Below are positions 40,560 through 49,061 of a DNA stretch of 64,000 bases, piece by piece. Position 1 is the first letter of the stretch, and each line of letters starts with the position of its first letter. A program made the position numbers and the translations under genes. The DNA comes from Lactiplantibacillus dongliensis (lineage in GTDB: Bacteria > Bacillota > Bacilli > Lactobacillales > Lactobacillaceae): NCBI RefSeq assembly GCF_005405105.1, contig NZ_BJDK01000015.1:1-64000 (forward strand), in the 5' to 3' direction. Below the pieces are notes generated by a model. It was not told where the DNA came from and did not search any database. It saw only the letters and a program-made list of their open reading frames with translations.

Positions 40560-41088
40560 GTTCCATTCCCCCTCATATGATATAAATAAATCATTATCCG
40601 TTTAGCTTTTAGGCATGGCGATCTAACTATTAAATCCACTGATATTGATTTATGAGTTCGTCATTTGGTTCCAAGCTGTCACGCTAGCAATCTCGCCAGC
40701 CAAACCACTTACTAGCTTACCCGAAAACCGTGCTTGCGACAATTAATAGATAACTATTTCAGCAACTAAAATATTGTGTTACTGATATATCCCTATAAAT
40801 CAAGCAATGATGACACTTAGTGCTTACTAGACTATGCTACCCATTCTGGTCCGCCCAATGTCAATATCAGATTGCTTATACAATGAATCGCTATTATTCT
40901 TCAGTGACCCTAGCTGTGTGGCTAGCCTTAATGCCAGTGCTTTTCTCGAATCTAGGTTCAAAATCAGTTTTGAAGAATGGCCTTAACGTCAAACTGAGCC
41001 CTAGCAATCAAGCGGTAAACGGCAAGGTTAACCAGCACCAAGCGCCAGAATAACTGGCTGTGAGTAGACGATCTTTCATTATAAATAT
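40560..41088. other. Intergenic region between the ABC operon and ldhD
   Basis: About 530 bp with no convincing gene. A plus-strand frame ending at 41053 contains from the ATG at 40882 a 56-residue, signal-peptide-like sequence (M-N-R-Y-Y-S-S-V-T-L-A-V-W-L-A-L-M-P-V), but no ribosome site precedes it. The reverse-strand promoter of the ABC operon must lie in the left part; a possible pair is TTGGAA-16-TAAATC. Nothing else stands out. Confidence 0.4.
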
Positions 41089-41121
41089 AAAAAAACACGC
41101 TAATCCGAAGATTAACGTGCT
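41089..41121 (-). terminator. ldhD terminator
   Basis: GCACGTTAATC-TTCG-GATTAGCGTG with a TTCG tetraloop and a long T run on the reverse strand. Confidence 0.9.
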
Positions 41122-41144
41122 CTTTATTTAAAATTCAACAGAAA

Positions 41145-42143
41145 TTAGTCAAACTTAACTTGCGTGTCAGCTTTACCAGTTTCGATGAATTGTTTGTTGT
41201 TGTCCATTGAGACATGCACCATGTTGTGAACAGCTGTTTCCGTGTAGAAAGCAGTATGTGGTGTAATCAAAACGTTGTCGCGGTTGAACAAGTTCATGAA
41301 GACCTTGTCATCAATCGTTTGACCTTCAAGATCCTTGTTGAAGATCTTAGTTTCGTATTCATAAGTGTCAAGTGCAGCACCGGCAACTTTGCCGCTGTCT
41401 AAAGCCTTGATCAAGTCTTCTGAATCGATGAGAGTCCCACGGGCAAAGTTCAAGATGTAAGCGCCATCCTTCATCTTACTGAAGGCGTCAGCGTTTAACA
41501 TATGATAGTTGTCCTTCAAAGCAGGAACGTGTAACGTGATAACATCAGCTTGGGCATATAATTCGTCCAAACTGTCAACGTACATACCTTCTTTTTCAAG
41601 TTCAGCATTACGGTAAACATCGTAACCGATAACCTTAGCACCGAAACCTTTGAAGATATCAATAGCAGCACGGCCAATACGACCAGTACCAATGACACCA
41701 ACAGTCATGGTGTTTAATTCCTTGGCAATATCTGGTGCCCAACGGAAGTCTTGCTTAGCTAACTTCTTGTTGAACTTAGGTGTTTGACGTAACAATTGCA
41801 TCAATTGGGTTACTGATAATTCAGCAATCGCATTTGGTGAGTATGCAGGTACGTTAGAAATGTTCAATCCACGTTCTTTAACAGTTGGGACGTCAACATT
41901 GTCGACACCAACGTTACGAAGTGAAATGTTCTTAACGCCTTCGTCAGCTAACTTGTTCAAAACAGCAGCGGTGTAATCCTTTTGTTGGTATACATCGGCA
42001 CCGTCAAAGCCCTTAGCCAATTCGGCAGTCTTTTCATCAAGTAGTTCGGGAACTAACTTAACTTCAACATCGGGATGTTCTTCCATCCAAGTCTTGAAGA
42101 ATGGACGTTCGTCATCACGTACAGCATATGCAATAATTTTCAT
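41145..42143 (-). CDS. ldhD: D-lactate dehydrogenase
   Basis: 332 residues from the ATG at 42143, the size of lactobacillar D-LDH. The NAD-binding motif is V-G-V-I-G-T-G-R-I-G-R (148-158). The catalytic residues are Arg235 (N-F-A-R-G), Glu264 (Y-E-Y-E) and His296 (L-I-T-P-H), at exactly the known positions. It reduces pyruvate to D-lactate; D-lactate is also built into the peptidoglycan of vancomycin-resistant lactobacilli. The upstream 10-codon extension is dropped because TAGGAGGAA lies before 42143. Monocistronic. Its codon use is strongly biased, as for a highly expressed gene. Confidence 0.97.
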   Translation of the reverse strand: MKIIAYAVRDDERPFFKTWMEEHPDVEVKLVPELLDEKTAELAKGFDGADVYQQKDYTAAVLNKLADEGVKNISLRNVGVDNVDVPTVKERGLNISNVPAYSPNAIAELSVTQLMQLLRQTPKFNKKLAKQDFRWAPDIAKELNTMTVGVIGTGRIGRAAIDIFKGFGAKVIGYDVYRNAELEKEGMYVDSLDELYAQADVITLHVPALKDNYHMLNADAFSKMKDGAYILNFARGTLIDSEDLIKALDSGKVAGAALDTYEYETKIFNKDLEGQTIDDKVFMNLFNRDNVLITPHTAFYTETAVHNMVHVSMDNNKQFIETGKADTQVKFD

Positions 42144-42178
42144 TACAGAAATTCCTCCTATATATTGATACATAGAAT

Positions 42179-42184
42179 ATTATA
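42179..42184 (-). promoter_or_regulatory. ldhD promoter, extended -10
   Basis: Reverse strand TG-T-TATAAT, 36 bp upstream of ldhD; the -35 (TTCTAT) is weak. Confidence 0.6.
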
Positions 42185-42227
42185 ACAGTAAATGTCAGAA
42201 ATAGAATGACTATTTATGAAAACTTCT

Positions 42228-42500
42228 TTAAATTTTTACATCGTGGGCTGCCAGGAATTTTAATTTTGCAGCGCGAGGCTGATGTTTAAAGGCATACTCC
42301 GCTTTTAGTGCTGCCGATTTATTTGAAAAAGTTTCATGATAAATCATTTTCAGTGGTCGGCGGGATCTAGGTCGGGTATACTTCGCCCCTTTACCGGCAT
42401 TATGAGTTGCCAGCCGCCGTTCCAAATCATCAGTAAAACCGCCATATAACGTCTGATCGGCACATAAGAGTACATAGAAATAGTAAGGTTTAGTGACCAT
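42228..42500 (-). CDS. GIY-YIG nuclease-like protein (UPF0213 type)
   Basis: About 90 residues from the ATG at 42500. The single GIY-YIG domain reads Y-F-Y-V-L-L-C (first strand) and L-Y-G-G-F-T (YIG strand), then the D-D-L-E-R-R-L-A-x-H-N helix and the G-A-K-Y-T-R motif. Such small YazA/YhbQ-type proteins are common and their substrate is unsettled. It overlaps the end of the methyltransferase gene by 11 nt, the same pairing as in other Firmicutes, where both follow each other. The longer frame would begin well inside the methyltransferase gene. Confidence 0.9.
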   Translation of the reverse strand: MVTKPYYFYVLLCADQTLYGGFTDDLERRLATHNAGKGAKYTRPRSRRPLKMIYHETFSNKSAALKAEYAFKHQPRAAKLKFLAAHDVKI

Positions 42501-43242
42501 AGAGTAATTGGTGCACCTCTTCTCCATATGTCCCATCTGCTTGATATACCACGACTGGCGGCATGATTCGGACCCCATTTGGCCGGCCGTCTTTGATCAT
42601 TTCAATCAAAACCATATTGGCTTCTCGATCCGCTTTAGGATGGACGAATCGCAACCGCTTAGGAGCTAAGCGGTGTGCGCGCATTGCTGTGAATAAGTCA
42701 TCTAAGCGTTCTGGCCGATGCACAAAATAAGCCTTGCCATTCATTTTCAGTAAATCACTTGTTACCGCTAAAATCTGATCTAAATTCGCAGAAATTTCAT
42801 GCCGCGCGATCGCCAAGTGCGGATTCGGATTCTTCTGACTAGTTGGCTGGTCTTTAAAATACGGCGGATTACACAAGACCACGTCCACTGAATCTTTTGG
42901 AATCGTGGCGGTTACCGTCAGTAGGTCCTGATTTAAGACTGACATGCGCGCAGTTAAATCATTCAGTTGGATACTCCGTTGCGCCATATCCGCTAATCGG
43001 GGCTGAATCTCAACTTCGACGATAGACCCTCGGGTTTGAGCACTCGCAAATAAGCCGACCGCGCCATTCCCCGCACACAAGTCAACCGTTTTAGTTTTTG
43101 CCGCTTGCGGCACCGTGGCGAATGCCCCTAGCAATACCGCATCAAGTGAGAAAGAAAATACGGTGGCACTTTGAATAATTTGAATCTCTTTACTATATAA
43201 TCGATCAATCCGTTCATCCGGATGCAAGTCGACCGTTGCCAT
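42490..43242 (-). CDS. tRNA1(Val) A37 N6-methyltransferase-like protein
   Basis: About 250 residues, Rossmann-like methyltransferase. The SAM motif I is [11 protein letters not shown] and the N6-adenine methyltransferase motif is N-P-P-Y-F. The family (TrmN6/YfiC, YabB) modifies A37 of a tRNA; the exact target here is inferred by family. The start at 43242 has AAAGGCGGGG upstream; the ORF extends 9 codons further without support. It is coupled to the GIY-YIG gene. Confidence 0.85.
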   Translation of the reverse strand: MATVDLHPDERIDRLYSKEIQIIQSATVFSFSLDAVLLGAFATVPQAAKTKTVDLCAGNGAVGLFASAQTRGSIVEVEIQPRLADMAQRSIQLNDLTARMSVLNQDLLTVTATIPKDSVDVVLCNPPYFKDQPTSQKNPNPHLAIARHEISANLDQILAVTSDLLKMNGKAYFVHRPERLDDLFTAMRAHRLAPKRLRFVHPKADREANMVLIEMIKDGRPNGVRIMPPVVVYQADGTYGEEVHQLLYGH

Positions 43243-43290
43243 CGAACCCCGCCTTTCAAAAAAACTCATTGTTAGCTTACCACAAATTAC

Positions 43291-43319
43291 TTGCAGGACG
43301 CTCGAAATTTCGTCATACT
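43291..43319 (+). promoter_or_regulatory. plsC promoter
   Basis: TTGCAG (43291-43296), 17-bp spacer, CATACT (43314-43319). Confidence 0.5.
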
Positions 43320-43353
43320 ATGAGCAGTACTCAATCGAAAGGAAGTTTGCGCG

Positions 43354-43989
43354 ATGTTTTATTCATTCATGCGCGGCCTGGTACGGCTCATCATTGGTCT
43401 AATCAATGGCAAGCCCCACTACCAGGGACGTGAAAACCTACCGCAAGGGGCTTACATCCTCGTTGGGCCGCACCGAACCTGGTTTGACCCACTGCTGTAC
43501 GCCTTAGCTGGTAGTCCCATGCAATTCAGCTTTATGGCTAAAGAAGAACTATTTAAGAATCCAGTATTACGTTTTATCCTAGTCCATGCCAACGCCTTTC
43601 CGGTGAACCGGGCTCATCCTGGACCATCCGCCATTAAGACGCCGGTCAAGTTCTTACGGAGTGGCCAGTTTTCATTAATCATGTTTCCTTCAGGGACCCG
43701 GCACTCACAAGAACTTAAAGGTGGCGCCACGGTGATTGCAAAAATGGCTGGTGTCCCCTTAATTCCGACAGTTTACCAAGGTCCGCTAACCTTCAAACGG
43801 CTATTCACGCGACAACGAATCACCATCCGTTTCGGCGAACCCATCTATATTGACCGAAAACTGAAGCTAGACGATGCCGGTCAAAAACAAATTGAGACCA
43901 AGATGCTGGCGGCTTTTGATGATTTGGATCAAGAAATTGATCCAAACTTCCATTACGTTGATCCAGCCACAAAAAAACACGCCAACTAA
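43354..43989 (+). CDS. plsC: 1-acyl-sn-glycerol-3-phosphate acyltransferase
   Basis: 211 residues. The acyltransferase block I is H-R-T-W-F-D (His40, Asp45), with block III F-P-S-G-T-R near 112 and block IV V-P-L-I-P-T. An N-terminal hydrophobic segment holds it at the membrane. It acylates lysophosphatidate to phosphatidate, the substrate of CdsA. The ribosome site AAAGGAA is about 10 nt before the ATG. Terminator sequence begins within the last codons. Confidence 0.92.
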   Translation: MFYSFMRGLVRLIIGLINGKPHYQGRENLPQGAYILVGPHRTWFDPLLYALAGSPMQFSFMAKEELFKNPVLRFILVHANAFPVNRAHPGPSAIKTPVKFLRSGQFSLIMFPSGTRHSQELKGGATVIAKMAGVPLIPTVYQGPLTFKRLFTRQRITIRFGEPIYIDRKLKLDDAGQKQIETKMLAAFDDLDQEIDPNFHYVDPATKKHAN

Positions 43990-44001
43990 GGGCGTGTTTT
44001 T
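43973..44001 (+). terminator. plsC terminator, overlapping its stop codon
   Basis: AAAAACACGCC (43973-43983) pairs with GGCGTGTTTTT (43991-44001). The left arm encodes the last residues of PlsC. Confidence 0.8.
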
Positions 44002-44011
44002 ATTAACTCGT

Positions 44012-44245
44012 TTACTTTTCGTTACGAGCGGAAGCTTTCATCGAATTCAACATTTGATGAAGTTTCTTTTCGGATGGGCGTTGACCCATTTGCATCATCA
44101 TTGTGCGTAACATTTCTTCGCTAATCGGCGGGTTTTGCTTGAGATAATTTTGCATATAGTGCCGAGCACCAAAGAAGCCACCAGTCAAGCCAACCAACAC
44201 GCCGACAACGACGATTAAAATCCAAATACCAGTTGACACAGTCAT
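44012..44245 (-). CDS. YneF family (UPF0154) small membrane protein
   Basis: 77 residues: one N-terminal transmembrane helix (about 7-27), then the conserved [21 protein letters not shown] segment that defines UPF0154. Function unknown. An alternative GTG start at 44239 would remove two residues and give better spacing from GGGAGGGG. It follows the DUF896 gene on the same strand, with a terminator between. Confidence 0.9.
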   Translation of the reverse strand: MTVSTGIWILIVVVGVLVGLTGGFFGARHYMQNYLKQNPPISEEMLRTMMMQMGQRPSEKKLHQMLNSMKASARNEK

Positions 44246-44291
44246 TCCCCTCCCTTAAACAGTCTTCATTAAACTAGTCTACACAACTTAA

Positions 44292-44333
44292 TTCTAAAAG
44301 AAAAGGAAAATTTACGTTTTCGCAAATTTTCCT
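44292..44333 (-). terminator. Terminator after the DUF896 gene
   Basis: AGGAAAATTT/AAATTTTCCT arms with a TTTTCTTTT tail on the reverse strand. Confidence 0.75.
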
Positions 44334-44341
44334 AGCACGGT

Positions 44342-44581
44342 TTAATCATCACGCAAGCCGCGATCACGTTGGACCTGGCGTACCTTTTCGGGGGTAACTT
44401 CCTTACCCTCTTTATCGTAGACTTGCAACATTTCCACTTGTTGCCGAAAGCCTGCGCGAAATTCTTTTAAGTATTTCGCCCGTAAATCCTTACGTTCGAT
44501 TTTTTCTAATTCAGTTAGCCCTTCAGATTTGGCCTTTTTAGCCAATTCATTAATGCGGCCAATGAGTTCTTTTGAAATCAA
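44342..44581 (-). CDS. DUF896 (UPF0291, YnzC-like) protein
   Basis: 79 residues, all helical, with the family core I-x-R-I-N-E-L-A-K-K-A-K-x-x-G-L-T-x-x-E and R-x-x-Y-L-x-x-F-R. In Bacillus the relative YnzC is in the SOS-controlled yneA-yneB-ynzC operon beside lexA. Here the gene is likewise divergent from lexA across a LexA box, so SOS control is likely. Molecular function unknown. GGAGTGAA precedes the ATG. Confidence 0.92.
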   Translation of the reverse strand: MISKELIGRINELAKKAKSEGLTELEKIERKDLRAKYLKEFRAGFRQQVEMLQVYDKEGKEVTPEKVRQVQRDRGLRDD

Positions 44582-44657
44582 ATTCGTTCACTCCTTTCAA
44601 AAGCAAGAATAGAATACCTGATTTCCGAACATAAATCAAAAAAATTGTTTTGTCAAC

Positions 44658-44697
44658 CGAACGCTTGTTTGAAAATTAGTAACGCCTATGCTACAAT
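44658..44697 (+). promoter_or_regulatory. lexA promoter with LexA (DinR) box
   Basis: The box CGAAC-GCTT-GTTTG (44658-44671) fits the Gram-positive CGAAC-N4-GTTCG consensus with one change. It overlaps the -35 TTGAAA (44669-44674), which is 17 bp from -10 TACAAT (44692-44697, TGC-extended). It would control lexA and possibly the divergent DUF896 gene. Confidence 0.88.
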
Positions 44698-44737
44698 TAA
44701 GCTACCAATTAATGAAAACTAAAAATGAGGTGCCAAG

Positions 44738-45367
44738 ATGAGTAAAACATCGGAAAGCAAACAAATGGCCGTTCTGCGTTTTATTTATGATCGAGTCAAT
44801 GAAAAAGGATACCCGCCAACCGTTCGTGAAATTGGCGAAGCGGTTAACTTATCTTCAACTTCAACGGTGCACGGACACATGGCGCGGCTGGAGAAAAAAG
44901 GGTTGCTAGAAAAAGACCCGACTAAACCGCGGGCCATTGAAGTCACTGCAGCTGGTTACGAAGCACTGGGGGTTGAAATCAATCCCCACCAGATTCCAGT
45001 CCTCGGAACCGTAACTGCGGGACAACCAATTCTAGCAGTCCAAGAAGCAACCGACTATTTTCCAATGCCTAAAGAACTAGAAACCTTCGGCAGTGACTTA
45101 TTCATGCTAACGATTCGTGGCGAAAGTATGATCAACATCGGTATTATGGATGGTGACCAAGTGATCGTTCGCCGGCAATCGTTCGCTGATAATGGTGATA
45201 TTATCATCGCCATGACTGACGAAAATGAAGCCACGTGTAAACGATTCTTCAAAGAAGCCGATCACTACCGGCTCCAACCAGAAAACGATACGATGGCCCC
45301 AATTATTTTAACTAATGTTTCAGTATTAGGTAAAGTCGTGGGTCTTTATCGTGACATGCTCTATTAA
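44738..45367 (+). CDS. lexA: LexA, SOS repressor
   Basis: 209 residues. The N-terminal winged helix contains Y-P-P-T-V-R-E-I-G and S-S-T-S-T-V-H-G-H. The self-cleavage bond is Ala94-Gly95 in T-V-T-A-G-Q-P. The catalytic dyad is Ser130 (R-G-E-S-M) and Lys168 (A-T-C-K-R). It represses DNA-damage genes and cleaves itself when stimulated by RecA filaments. It is autoregulated through the box in its promoter. GAGGTGC precedes the ATG. Confidence 0.98.
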   Translation: MSKTSESKQMAVLRFIYDRVNEKGYPPTVREIGEAVNLSSTSTVHGHMARLEKKGLLEKDPTKPRAIEVTAAGYEALGVEINPHQIPVLGTVTAGQPILAVQEATDYFPMPKELETFGSDLFMLTIRGESMINIGIMDGDQVIVRRQSFADNGDIIIAMTDENEATCKRFFKEADHYRLQPENDTMAPIILTNVSVLGKVVGLYRDMLY

Positions 45368-45374
45368 ACTCTAA

Positions 45375-45402
45375 GCGCTGATCAGCTGATCGGCGTTTTT
45401 TT
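45375..45402 (+). terminator. lexA terminator
   Basis: A GCGCTGATCAG/CTGATCGGCG hairpin followed by seven T. Confidence 0.85.
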
Positions 45403-45403
45403 G

Positions 45404-46039
45404 TTACAAATATTTACTGGCTTCGCGTCGGGCTAATGTTGATAATTGGTGACTTTGTAGAAAGTCGCGAACCCAAGCTGGTTCAGCCTTGCCATAGTCA
45501 CGTAGCGCCCAACCAATCGCTTTTTGAATAAAGAACGCGTCGTCGAACAAATTAGCGGTAATTGCTTGCGTCAAGTAGGCCCGGTTAGTCGCAGTCTTTT
45601 GCGTTAACTGTAACGTAATCCCAACCCGGCGCAGCCACATGTCCTCAGCGGTTAGATATGCTGGTCCCAAGGTCGCTAACGCTTGATGTTGCCAAATGTA
45701 AGTGGCTAAAACTTTACGCCAAGCATCCACACTATCCCACCACGCTTTGACTGTTACTTGCTGCTGACACCATTGATACTGTGCTAAAGTCAGCCGGCGA
45801 ACGTTGGCCAAAGCCAAATCAATCGCGACGTATTGATATTCACGTTCCGGTTGATCGTAGTAAAATTGCAACCAATTTGAGAATTCAGCTGACGTTAACT
45901 GCCGACTAGCTTTGATCACAGGGCGCGTCAGTTGCCGCCGTTCGCTCGTCTTAACACCTAAAAAGTCAAATTGATGACGCATATAGGCTGCCATTGCGGC
46001 CTGGTTAGCTTCGTGTGGCTTTAAAAATCGCGTTGGCAT
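45404..46039 (-). CDS. DNA alkylation repair protein, AlkD type
   Basis: 211 residues, a HEAT-like helical repeat protein. The AlkD-type landmarks are visible: W-W-D-S-V-D-A (catalytic Asp region, about 99-105) and I-Q-K-A-I-G-W-A-L-R-D-Y-G-K (about 171-184), with L-S-T-L-A-R-R-E-A-S near the end. AlkD glycosylases remove N3/N7-alkylpurines without flipping the base. It is convergent with lexA and its stop lies just beyond the lexA terminator. No LexA box was seen upstream. The function is by family; the substrate range is not tested. Confidence 0.85.
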   Translation of the reverse strand: MPTRFLKPHEANQAAMAAYMRHQFDFLGVKTSERRQLTRPVIKASRQLTSAEFSNWLQFYYDQPEREYQYVAIDLALANVRRLTLAQYQWCQQQVTVKAWWDSVDAWRKVLATYIWQHQALATLGPAYLTAEDMWLRRVGITLQLTQKTATNRAYLTQAITANLFDDAFFIQKAIGWALRDYGKAEPAWVRDFLQSHQLSTLARREASKYL

Positions 46040-46056
46040 TTTCCCGTTTCACTCCT

Positions 46057-46090
46057 CAAAAAAGACGGTCAGCAACTGCCAGACCGTCTA
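46057..46090 (-). terminator. Terminator after the GH25 muramidase
   Basis: AGACGGTC and GACCGTCT arms with a T run on the reverse strand (A run at 46058-46063). Confidence 0.85.
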
Positions 46091-46101
46091 GTTAATATAA
46101 T

Positions 46102-46995
46102 TTAATCCGTTACAACATACGTTTTATTTGCGGTAATAAAGTTACCGTTGTCAAGTACGAAACGATAAGCCCCACCGGCTGATTTTTGAACACCAGTAAC
46201 GTTTAACGTCTTATGCTTTCCATAGCTGGCCCCGGTCTTTGTCTTGAAGTTCACATCGTCATAACCGCGAACTTTTTTCAACGTCTTAATTTGACCACTT
46301 GCGGGCGCGGTATGATAATATTTCGTTGCTTTACCCTTAATCCAGCTATTGACCGCTGATGAATCTAAAATCTTATTCATATCAACATTACCGCTAATGC
46401 CGCTCACGCGACCGGTCGCGGAATATTGCCAAAGATCAGCCTTCAACTTAGGTTTGGCTGAATAGTTCGCAATCCAAGTGCCATCAAACTGACTGGTCTC
46501 AAATTTAACCGTGCTAGCAAACCATTCTCCAGAATATAAGATTAACTTTTTGTTGGTCAACTTACGCATTTCAGTGACCCAAGCCGTCGCATACTTACGT
46601 TCGGCTGCACTTGAAACGCCACTCATATGCTTTTCATCATCTAAGACAAAGAATTTAGCTTTTGAGTTACTCCGGCTATAAAATTGCCGCGCTTCGGTTT
46701 GAGCGTCTTTGACACTCGTAAATTCTGCAAAGGTGTATTGGCCAAATGGGACACCATGTTTCGCAGCACCATTCGCATTCACATTACGCTTAGTATCAAT
46801 CGTTTCACCACCATGTTGGACTCGGATGATGGCCATCTTCGTGACTTTAGCCGTTTTAGCCCAATTAATATTACCTTGATATTGTGAGACATCGATGACT
46901 TTATTAGCACTCGCAAAAGCACTCGTACTAATCCCCAACGCGATCAATCCACTAATACCCGCAATAATTAGGCGACCTAACTTTCCTTTTCTCAT
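46102..46995 (-). CDS. Secreted GH25 muramidase (lysozyme) with C-terminal DUF5776-like domain
   Basis: 297 residues from the ATG at 46995. The signal peptide ends at A-F-A about residue 28. The GH25 barrel opens with V-I-D-V-S-Q-Y-Q-G (Asp35) and has the V-L-D-D-E catalytic strand (119-121), then G-T-W-I-A-N-Y and D-L-W-Q-Y. Residues about 225-297 form one beta-rich module (T-L-K-K-V-R-G-Y-D-D-V to the C-end) like the DUF5776 wall modules of lactobacilli. It cuts peptidoglycan glycan strands. The frame has a GTG two codons earlier; TAGGAG spacing favours 46995. Monocistronic. Confidence 0.9.
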   Translation of the reverse strand: MRKGKLGRLIIAGISGLIALGISTSAFASANKVIDVSQYQGNINWAKTAKVTKMAIIRVQHGGETIDTKRNVNANGAAKHGVPFGQYTFAEFTSVKDAQTEARQFYSRSNSKAKFFVLDDEKHMSGVSSAAERKYATAWVTEMRKLTNKKLILYSGEWFASTVKFETSQFDGTWIANYSAKPKLKADLWQYSATGRVSGISGNVDMNKILDSSAVNSWIKGKATKYYHTAPASGQIKTLKKVRGYDDVNFKTKTGASYGKHKTLNVTGVQKSAGGAYRFVLDNGNFITANKTYVVTD

Positions 46996-47122
46996 GAACA
47001 CACTCCTATTTTTAATGATTAACCCGATTATACAACGTTAATAAGGCAATGCTGGGTCAGTTGTTTTACAGTTTCTTAACAATTAAGACATGTCTCCAGT
47101 TAGTTGAACCCTCTTCCAATGG

Positions 47123-47128
47123 TATAAT
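47123..47128 (+). promoter_or_regulatory. Extended -10 promoter of the 47163 gene
   Basis: TGG-TATAAT 35 bp upstream of the GTG start; the -35 (TTAGTT at 17 bp) is weak. Confidence 0.55.
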
Positions 47129-47162
47129 AAATTAGTCTATTAAATCTGGGGGAGTTGATTTT

Positions 47163-47780
47163 GTGTTATTTTTAGCAATCATTGGTATCATCGTGTTTTT
47201 ACTAGCTTTGTTCTCACTAATCTCCGCACGTCAAAGTGGAAACGGTTGGAAATTTTTAGCGACCATTACGGTGCTGAGTGCATTGGTGACGGCGTACGCC
47301 ACCATCAAGTTACCATTCTGGCCGTATAATCATCCTAAGACTGAGAAAACCGCGACTAGTCAAAAATCGTCATCAACGGCGACTTCGGCTAAGCTATCCT
47401 CATCGGAAGCCGTCTTTAATGAAGCTAGTCAAAAAAAGGCCGCGGCTACAACTAAGCTTAAAGAAGACAGTATTTTGAAGCAATTGAAGGCAAATTACAA
47501 GTCGATTGGGACCTTTACGTTGGATCGTGAGACTAAGACTTTTACCTTAATGCCAACAAACAAGAAATACGTCAAGTCGCTTAAAATTATCAAAAAGTAT
47601 CCCGCTAAGAACCAAAAAGCCTTGACTACGGTGACGACAAATTATGAATCGTTATCAAGTTCAATTAAGAAGAATCTAGCTAAAGGCTATACGATTCGAG
47701 TGTTGCAACCGGGCACTAAAAACACCACGTTGCTCAGCTTAAAAGATGGTAAAGTTCTCGTGAATAACTTAAAAAAATAA
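47163..47780 (+). CDS. Membrane-anchored protein of unknown function
   Basis: 205 residues. Two hydrophobic segments (about 1-21 and 29-48) are followed by a Ser/Thr/Ala/Lys-rich linker (55-95) and a basic C-terminal domain (about 105-205) with Y-K-S-I-G-T-F-T-L-D and a Y-T-I-R-V end. Whether the C-terminal domain is outside depends on the helices; a two-helix hairpin would place it inside. I do not recognise the family. GTG start with GGGGGAG 9 nt upstream and an extended -10 promoter support expression. It is convergent with mvaS. Confidence 0.75.
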   Translation: MLFLAIIGIIVFLLALFSLISARQSGNGWKFLATITVLSALVTAYATIKLPFWPYNHPKTEKTATSQKSSSTATSAKLSSSEAVFNEASQKKAAATTKLKEDSILKQLKANYKSIGTFTLDRETKTFTLMPTNKKYVKSLKIIKKYPAKNQKALTTVTTNYESLSSSIKKNLAKGYTIRVLQPGTKNTTLLSLKDGKVLVNNLKK

Positions 47781-47789
47781 AACGATCAA

Positions 47790-47834
47790 AAATAAGCCAG
47801 CTCCAATCAAAAACTGATTGGAGCTGGCTTATTT
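47790..47834. terminator. Bidirectional terminator between the 47163 gene and mvaS
   Basis: A 20-bp perfect stem (47790-47809 with 47815-47834) with A and T tails; the flanking genes are convergent. Confidence 0.95.
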
Positions 47835-47843
47835 AATCACGCT

Positions 47844-49016
47844 TTAACTTTGTTGACGATCTAAATATTGACGCTGTTCATTTAGTTGACCAGTCAGGAC
47901 GAAACGGTGTGGATCATTAGCGGTTTCAATCTGCTGATCAGTTGCATTTAATTGAAGCTGTTGTTTAAATAATGTTTCATAAGTTGCCACATCCACACGT
48001 TGTCGACGCGCTAATCGTTGTGGCAGCCCTAAATCCAAACCCGTTTGATAATCCGGTTGCAGCCGAGCCGTATAAAATTCGCCTTCAGCACCGGAGCCGT
48101 AACTAAACAAGCCAATTAAATCGTTAGCCTTTAAATTGGCATCATTCAATAGTAGTGACAACACCCCTAGATATAACGAGCCCGTATATAAATTACCGAC
48201 TTGGCGACTAAAATAACGATTATTTTCAAAGTGCGCCAATAACCGGTTTTGTTGTGCTGAATCGGCGGATGGTAAGACACTACGCAATGCCTTTAATCCC
48301 ATTTTTGTATATGGCAAATGAAAAGTCAAAGCCGTAAAATCATTGATCGACATTGACTGCTGTTGCAAGTATTCTTGGAAAACATCTTGGAAATAATCAA
48401 TATAGATGTTAGACGAATATTTGCCATCAACTAATGCATTTGTATGATACAACGGCCGCCAAAAGTCCATAATATCTTCACTCAACAAGACCGAATCATC
48501 GTCCAACGCTAAGACTTGCGGATCAGCACTCACCAACATCGCGACCGCCCCGCCACCTTGGGTTGGTTCACCCGGGGTATGTAACCCATATCGAGCAATG
48601 TCACTACCAATCACAAGCGCTTTTTTAGTTGGATGTACCCGGATATGGTCAGCTGCCAATTGCAACCCCGCCGTTGCCGCGTAACAGGCTTCCTTCATCT
48701 CTATAGTCCGAACGCGCTTTGATAACCCCAATAAACGGGCCACATAAATTGCCGTTGCCTTAGAATTATCGATACCAGATTCAGTCGCCACAACCACCAA
48801 ATCAATCGCCGCAATATCTTCGGCTGTCAACATGGGGGCCGCGGCATTAGCCGCTAAGGTGACCACATCTTGACTCGGCGGGATCACAGCCATCTTAGAC
48901 TGGCCAATCCCAATTAAGTATTTATCAGGTGCAGCTTGCCGTGCTGTGGCTAATTCAGCCATATCTACGTATAAATGTGAGGTTGCAAAATGCAACTTAT
49001 CAATGCCAACTTTCAA
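47844..49016 (-). CDS. mvaS: Hydroxymethylglutaryl-CoA synthase
   Basis: 390 residues, thiolase fold. The catalytic triad positions agree with the known bacterial enzymes: Glu79 (A-T-E-S), Cys111 (K-E-A-C-Y) and His233 (T-F-H-L-P-Y). It condenses acetyl-CoA with acetoacetyl-CoA, the entry to the mevalonate pathway used for isoprenoids in lactobacilli, feeding UppS. The start has a GGAGGTAAT ribosome site. Transcribed with an unknown gene upstream (45-bp gap). Confidence 0.97.
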   Translation of the reverse strand: MKVGIDKLHFATSHLYVDMAELATARQAAPDKYLIGIGQSKMAVIPPSQDVVTLAANAAAPMLTAEDIAAIDLVVVATESGIDNSKATAIYVARLLGLSKRVRTIEMKEACYAATAGLQLAADHIRVHPTKKALVIGSDIARYGLHTPGEPTQGGGAVAMLVSADPQVLALDDDSVLLSEDIMDFWRPLYHTNALVDGKYSSNIYIDYFQDVFQEYLQQQSMSINDFTALTFHLPYTKMGLKALRSVLPSADSAQQNRLLAHFENNRYFSRQVGNLYTGSLYLGVLSLLLNDANLKANDLIGLFSYGSGAEGEFYTARLQPDYQTGLDLGLPQRLARRQRVDVATYETLFKQQLQLNATDQQIETANDPHRFVLTGQLNEQRQYLDRQQS

Positions 49017-49061
49017 CTCATTACCTCCATTTGTTTATACCAATTATCCCTTTATCTTCAG

